Origin: an uncultured Bacteroidia bacterium
GTDB lineage: Bacteria; Bacteroidota; Bacteroidia; Bacteroidales; F082
Assembly (NCBI GenBank): GCA_902799345.1
Contig: CADBZW010000005.1
Span: 1 to 64,000 of the forward strand
Direction: 5' to 3'
Length of the DNA stretch: 64,000 nucleotides
Positions 61,301 to 64,000 of the stretch are shown in pieces (within the stretch, counting starts at the first letter, position 1; each line of letters opens with the position of its first letter). Position numbers and translations under genes: made by a program. The notes under the pieces are model-generated. The model was not told where the DNA came from. It did not search any database and saw nothing but the letters and a program-made list of their open reading frames with translations.

Positions 61301-64000
61301 GTCGGAGCAGTCGTTCTTCACCTGGACTTGGTACTCGGTATTCAGCGAGAGGCCGCTGAGCGTGGCGTTGGTACTGGTGATTCCCGTGACCTCAGTCCAA
61401 GGGCCTGCTGGCGTAATGGAGATGTCATCGAGATTGACATACCAAGTATTTTCTCCATAATAGGAGAAGAACACCTTTTTCGCCTCCACAGGAAGAGCCA
61501 ACTCATAGAGTTGCCATTCATCAGTGGGATGAATATCCTGGCTTACATAGGCTATCACTTCCGGATCATCGAGTTCGGTGAGATAACCCACATATAATGA
61601 TTCTTCGGTGTATTCGTAGCCTTTCTTAAAGTAGAACCTTAGGGTGCTCGGATTGGTCAGGGCAAACTCGGGAGAGGTCAGATATTGCCAATAGGAAGCG
61701 TTTTGTTCGCCTGGATCCACATAGTTTTGGAACGACGAGAACCTGAAGCCATTGTCACCACTATGGGCAGCCGAAGGGTAGATTCCTGCCGGAAATTGAG
61801 AGCCAGTGCTCCCAATGTCATTTGCATGGTTGGTACTATAGAAAATCCAATCGCCGAGGCCGTTCTCAAAGCCCTCCGTGAAAACAGGTTCGCCAACGTT
61901 GGCCTCTCTGCGTCTCATTGTGTAGCTATTCACATAGGGGACTTCTGACCAACTGACGACGGCGGTGGAGAGGGTGACATTGCTCACGGCCAAGTTGGTG
62001 GGCGTTTCGCAGGGCGCGACACTGAAACTGAAGTTGTCGATGGCGGCGGGATATTCCTCGCTATAATAACCATCATTGAGCCAGACGAAAGCTAGCTTAT
62101 AGTTACCAGATTCGGCAATTGTCACCGATCCAGTCATTGTATTCCACTCATTATTATTAATCAGTTGCGAGCCTTCGTCAAGGGAATAACTTGGAATCCA
62201 AGGCGTGAATTCATAGAAGTTATAAGGCAGATCGAGTGAGGCAAGCTGGTAATGCCCAGGCACTATCATCACACGGAGATAATCAACGTTTTCATCGCCA
62301 TTGGCTCTCCAATCGTAACTATAAACGTAAGTGCCAGCTTCCAAGGTTAAAACCCTACTGGCATAAGCCGTTGAGGTCACTTCGTCATATCCATAATTGC
62401 CATTGGCATTTGCGATAAACAAGGCCTGTCCATCGTGACCCAGGTTGTCGTCGGAGCCTTGCGCCCAGTGGTTGGTTCCTTCGCCGTTCACCAGATCCCA
62501 GTTAAGGTCGCCTTCGAAATCGTCGTTGAAGGGATGGTCTTCATCCACGACAACGGGGGCGTGCAGGGTGTGGAAGGGTACGGATACAATCTCGCTGAAG
62601 TCGTTGTCGCCACACATCTTGCGCAAATAATAGACATAATCGTTGTTAGGTTGGAGGTAATAGCCTCCACACTGTTCCATTACATTAGGCATGTATGGAT
62701 TATAATTGACAAAAGTGACAGGATCGCTGAACTGGCCCTCTTGCAAAGGAGTTCCTGCAGGAAGAACGAGGTGTTGGAACGTCTCGCCCTCTTGGGCATC
62801 CCAGTAGGCACAAAAGCCACTCTCAGATACAGCAGGCACTTCAAGGCTAGTTGGGGCGAAACATGTGATCTCCTCCACGGTGATGTCGTCGACATAGAGC
62901 ACACGAAAACTGTTGTCCTCAGTTGCTTTATCCAACTTGATGGCGATGCGATTGCCATTACCCGTGTAGTTTTCAAACGAAACGGTATACTCCGTGTATT
63001 GACCGTTGTTATTTATGGCATTGAAGTCTGTTATGGAGGTGAACGTAGTGGGATCCTTTCCTTCCATCACACCCACATGAATTGGCAAAATGTAATCGGA
63101 ATCTGTTTTGGCATTAAACGTCATTTTCAAATGGCTCACGTCTTCCATAGGCGGCAGAATGGCGTATTGGTCTTGCGGGTCTACTATTTGGCCTCCTATA
63201 ACCGATGCGAAATACAATCTCTTGTTTCCGTTATTTGAGTCTACATTAACCAAGGGAAACATGCCGCATAACTCATCGGTGGAACTGTTATAGGCATCCC
63301 AACACCCAGAAAGAGGTACACCCCAAAAAGCTTCGCCAATATCATAGCCTTCGAAGTCTTCAGTGTAGTAAAGGCCATTTGTGGGCATTTCGGCGCATTG
63401 GTCCAAAGTGGTGAAAGGCGCGGTGGCAAATGAACTATACTCTCCTTCACCGCATTTTCTGCGAACATAAACGACATAGTCAGTATTGAGGTCGAAACCA
63501 TTTAGGGGATAATATACATAATAAACATCAGAATTGCCCGTACCCGTATTACCCTCGAATAGATAGTCTTCTGGAACGCCACCACTCAAAGCGTATTGGT
63601 ACACAGCACCTATCTCGGAATCAAACTGGAAGTGGATCCATTCTGTCGTCACTTCGACAATACTGAGACCGGTGGGGCTTGGGCAGTTGGAGGGAGTGAA
63701 TGCACAGGTGTTACTCCATTCACTTTCGTTACCTTCACCACAGTTGGCTTTCACACGTGCATAATAGGTATGCCCTGTGACGAATTCTTCTAGGGTGATG
63801 GATGGTGTACCGCTCACGTCAAACATGCCTGCATGGCCGCACATGAATTCATCATCAACGCAACATTGCACTACCCATTCGGTTTCGTTGCCGCTGGGTG
63901 TCCAGCTAAGCGTTGCGGTGGTGGATGTATATGCCGTGCATGTCAGGTTGGTGGGGACATGACAAGGTTCAATGTAAGTGAAGGTGGTCTTGGGTAGGAA
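58316..64000 (-). CDS. Giant cleaved-adhesin/FN3 protein with T9SS sorting domain (5' end outside window)
   Basis: At least 1890 residues; the frame is open to the right edge, so the start is outside the window. A GTG at 63871 is not the start, because fibronectin type III sequence (TATLSWTPSGNETEWVVQ) continues upstream of it. The visible part alternates fibronectin type III domains (ATVSWTGENESYIMSY) with about five cleaved-adhesin / choice-of-anchor-J domains (for example FENGLGDWIFYSTNHAND and WYVNLDDISI). The C-terminus has a stalk domain and a T9SS type A sorting signal (GVYMVRLINGNDVRVQKVVV). A surface-displayed, secreted adhesin-like protein is expected. A palindromic repeat adds about 11 residues near 58626. 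It is followed by the small tag protein. Confidence 0.88.
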   Translation of the reverse strand, partial: FLPKTTFTYIEPCHVPTNLTCTAYTSTTATLSWTPSGNETEWVVQCCVDDEFMCGHAGMFDVSGTPSITLEEFVTGHTYYARVKANCGEGNESEWSNTCAFTPSNCPSPTGLSIVEVTTEWIHFQFDSEIGAVYQYALSGGVPEDYLFEGNTGTGNSDVYYVYYPLNGFDLNTDYVVYVRRKCGEGEYSSFATAPFTTLDQCAEMPTNGLYYTEDFEGYDIGEAFWGVPLSGCWDAYNSSTDELCGMFPLVNVDSNNGNKRLYFASVIGGQIVDPQDQYAILPPMEDVSHLKMTFNAKTDSDYILPIHVGVMEGKDPTTFTSITDFNAINNNGQYTEYTVSFENYTGNGNRIAIKLDKATEDNSFRVLYVDDITVEEITCFAPTSLEVPAVSESGFCAYWDAQEGETFQHLVLPAGTPLQEGQFSDPVTFVNYNPYMPNVMEQCGGYYLQPNNDYVYYLRKMCGDNDFSEIVSVPFHTLHAPVVVDEDHPFNDDFEGDLNWDLVNGEGTNHWAQGSDDNLGHDGQALFIANANGNYGYDEVTSTAYASRVLTLEAGTYVYSYDWRANGDENVDYLRVMIVPGHYQLASLDLPYNFYEFTPWIPSYSLDEGSQLINNNEWNTMTGSVTIAESGNYKLAFVWLNDGYYSEEYPAAIDNFSFSVAPCETPTNLAVSNVTLSTAVVSWSEVPYVNSYTMRRREANVGEPVFTEGFENGLGDWIFYSTNHANDIGSTGSQFPAGIYPSAAHSGDNGFRFSSFQNYVDPGEQNASYWQYLTSPEFALTNPSTLRFYFKKGYEYTEESLYVGYLTELDDPEVIAYVSQDIHPTDEWQLYELALPVEAKKVFFSYYGENTWYVNLDDISITPAGPWTEVTGITSTNATLSGLSLNTEYQVQVKNDCSDDDWSDMVSFTTQSCTYPVPYTWDFEGPEENYLPLCWTRLGASAYPGTMHPHPGYSYSPDHALEFYSNSNANDVNEIAVLPAFESALNTLSVSFYAKLNYGSSGSLKVGYVIDPDDANTFVTLKSIEPTTEYEKYIVYLNEVPANVRLAFKTLYEGTNFAIVVDDVTVEEFTCEAVTDLAVIEIGPNYVDLAWNAQSDTYYRVYYTDENNQTFYQITSQSPYRLHSLDSDMHYNIKLTPECNVVNSNPFDMNLVATVEAVTTPCIAPADVEVSDILHTSATVSWTGENESYIMSYRTAKAPNGVVLFKEDFEDETSFGNWVFTSMNETNASTAGRRAEAAHSDSYGFRFSSYNSIENESSETYDQYLVSPELTVTGLLQFYIKKTNFAPENLYVGYSTTTNELSAFTWTEDIVPTEEWQDYLLELPDNVKYIAFHYFGDGKYYVYIDDIAIQEMSPEGSWQTVDVTDNTTTANLSGLTFGTKYDVKVQASCGAESEVVSFTTLSENYKFFVTEGNWNEPDNWFPVGVPTIDQDVELRTNVTIPSGCEAFARSIKGTGSGVVNHTITIEDGGKLKHLNSDVFVTVKKAIRGYITNYDPDTHNNGDYYLIANPMRYNFTPSQDGSDGFLVGNYDLYSFDYTKDLEWRNFKGSEFSYIESSTYYPYGYLYANETGTTLTFIGRVNAYTGSKSKAIYYPSDPSAFDFPGWYLVGNPYLYDAYLSSESSNGIAQPYIKMNAAGDGFENVAAGTPIAPLEGFFYQGKPSDLYVYVVTTEPAIPSNRKLDINLQRDGKQLDNAILVFGGEQSLGKFTFREGSSKVYMPVEGKDLAITSVEGQVGEMPVNFKAEKNGTYTLSFGNKDVTFSYLHLIDNLTGADVDLLNPETVIAGADPQSPTVSYTFTAKTTDYESRFKLLFATGSSASPETDTFGFINGSGNFCVFGIEGEATLQVIDMMGHVISSETFSGSYEKRINGAPGVYMVRLINGNDVRVQKVVVR
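58626..58656. repeat. Palindromic repeat inserted in frame in the giant T9SS gene
   Basis: GGAGATTGCGGGTCTGCGCC begins a copy of the same palindrome found in the EEP gene at 53773 and 53859. In the protein it encodes roughly NPETVIAGADPQS, lying between VDLL and PTVSYTFTAKTTDY. Related proteins normally join these two segments with only a few residues. Confidence 0.7.

Noticed and set aside
63869..63871. GTG at 63871 as the start of the right-edge giant gene
   Set aside because: The frame stays open to 64000 and encodes fibronectin-type sequence upstream, so the gene begins outside the window.

Overview
The window looks like a chromosomal segment of a Bacteroidota bacterium, most likely an uncultivated gut- or rumen-type Bacteroidales. 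Three things support this. Promoter-like sites follow the Bacteroidota TAnnTTTG / TTG pattern. Two very large secreted proteins end in type IX secretion (T9SS) C-terminal sorting domains. Families such as a DUF5106/thioredoxin-like lipoprotein-type protein and GLUG/YGGG-repeat surface proteins are also present. No rRNA, tRNA or CRISPR array was seen.

Region 1 (1-20056) is a defence island. After a transposase-like fragment and a repeat-rich spacer, a compact plus-strand operon (622-6016) encodes a DNA methyltransferase, a protein with two GHKL ATPase modules (MORC-like N-terminus, histidine-kinase-like C-terminus) and a protein with a receiver-like N-terminus. It runs head-on, with a 15-base gap, into a complete minus-strand type 1 BREX operon in canonical order (brxA, brxB, brxC, pglX, pglZ, brxL), preceded by a BrxE-like gene. 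The BrxL is unusual: its N-terminal two thirds are normal, but the Lon-protease end is replaced by a domain that reads like the phospholipase-D-fold MIT C-terminal (MIT_C) domain. The target-recognition part of pglX is conspicuously AT-rich, as if exchanged.

Region 2 (20185-24017) is a small phage-derived cassette on the plus strand with its own strong promoter: short leader ORFs, a sigma-factor-like protein, tiny ORFs, an M15 peptidase endolysin, a membrane/coiled-coil holin-like protein, a spanin-like lipoprotein in two frames, and a DUF6266-like protein, ending in a clear terminator. No capsid, terminase or tail genes accompany it.

Region 3 (24033-51950) holds an acyl-CoA synthetase, then a minus-strand operon of three giant secreted proteins (1480, about 2271 and 4770 residues) built from YGGG-type repeats. 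Only the last has a T9SS tail. A small secreted protein with a C-terminal P-x-GSG / membrane segment / KRxKQ tag follows it, translationally coupled.

Region 4 (52116-64000) holds a DMT-family transporter, an EEP-family nuclease/phosphatase bracketed by direct repeats, a DUF5106-thioredoxin protein, a TPR histidine kinase with a LuxR-type response regulator, a second small tag protein, and a second giant T9SS protein that runs off the right edge. The small tag protein again sits directly downstream of a giant T9SS protein, so this pairing occurs in both possible cases in the window.
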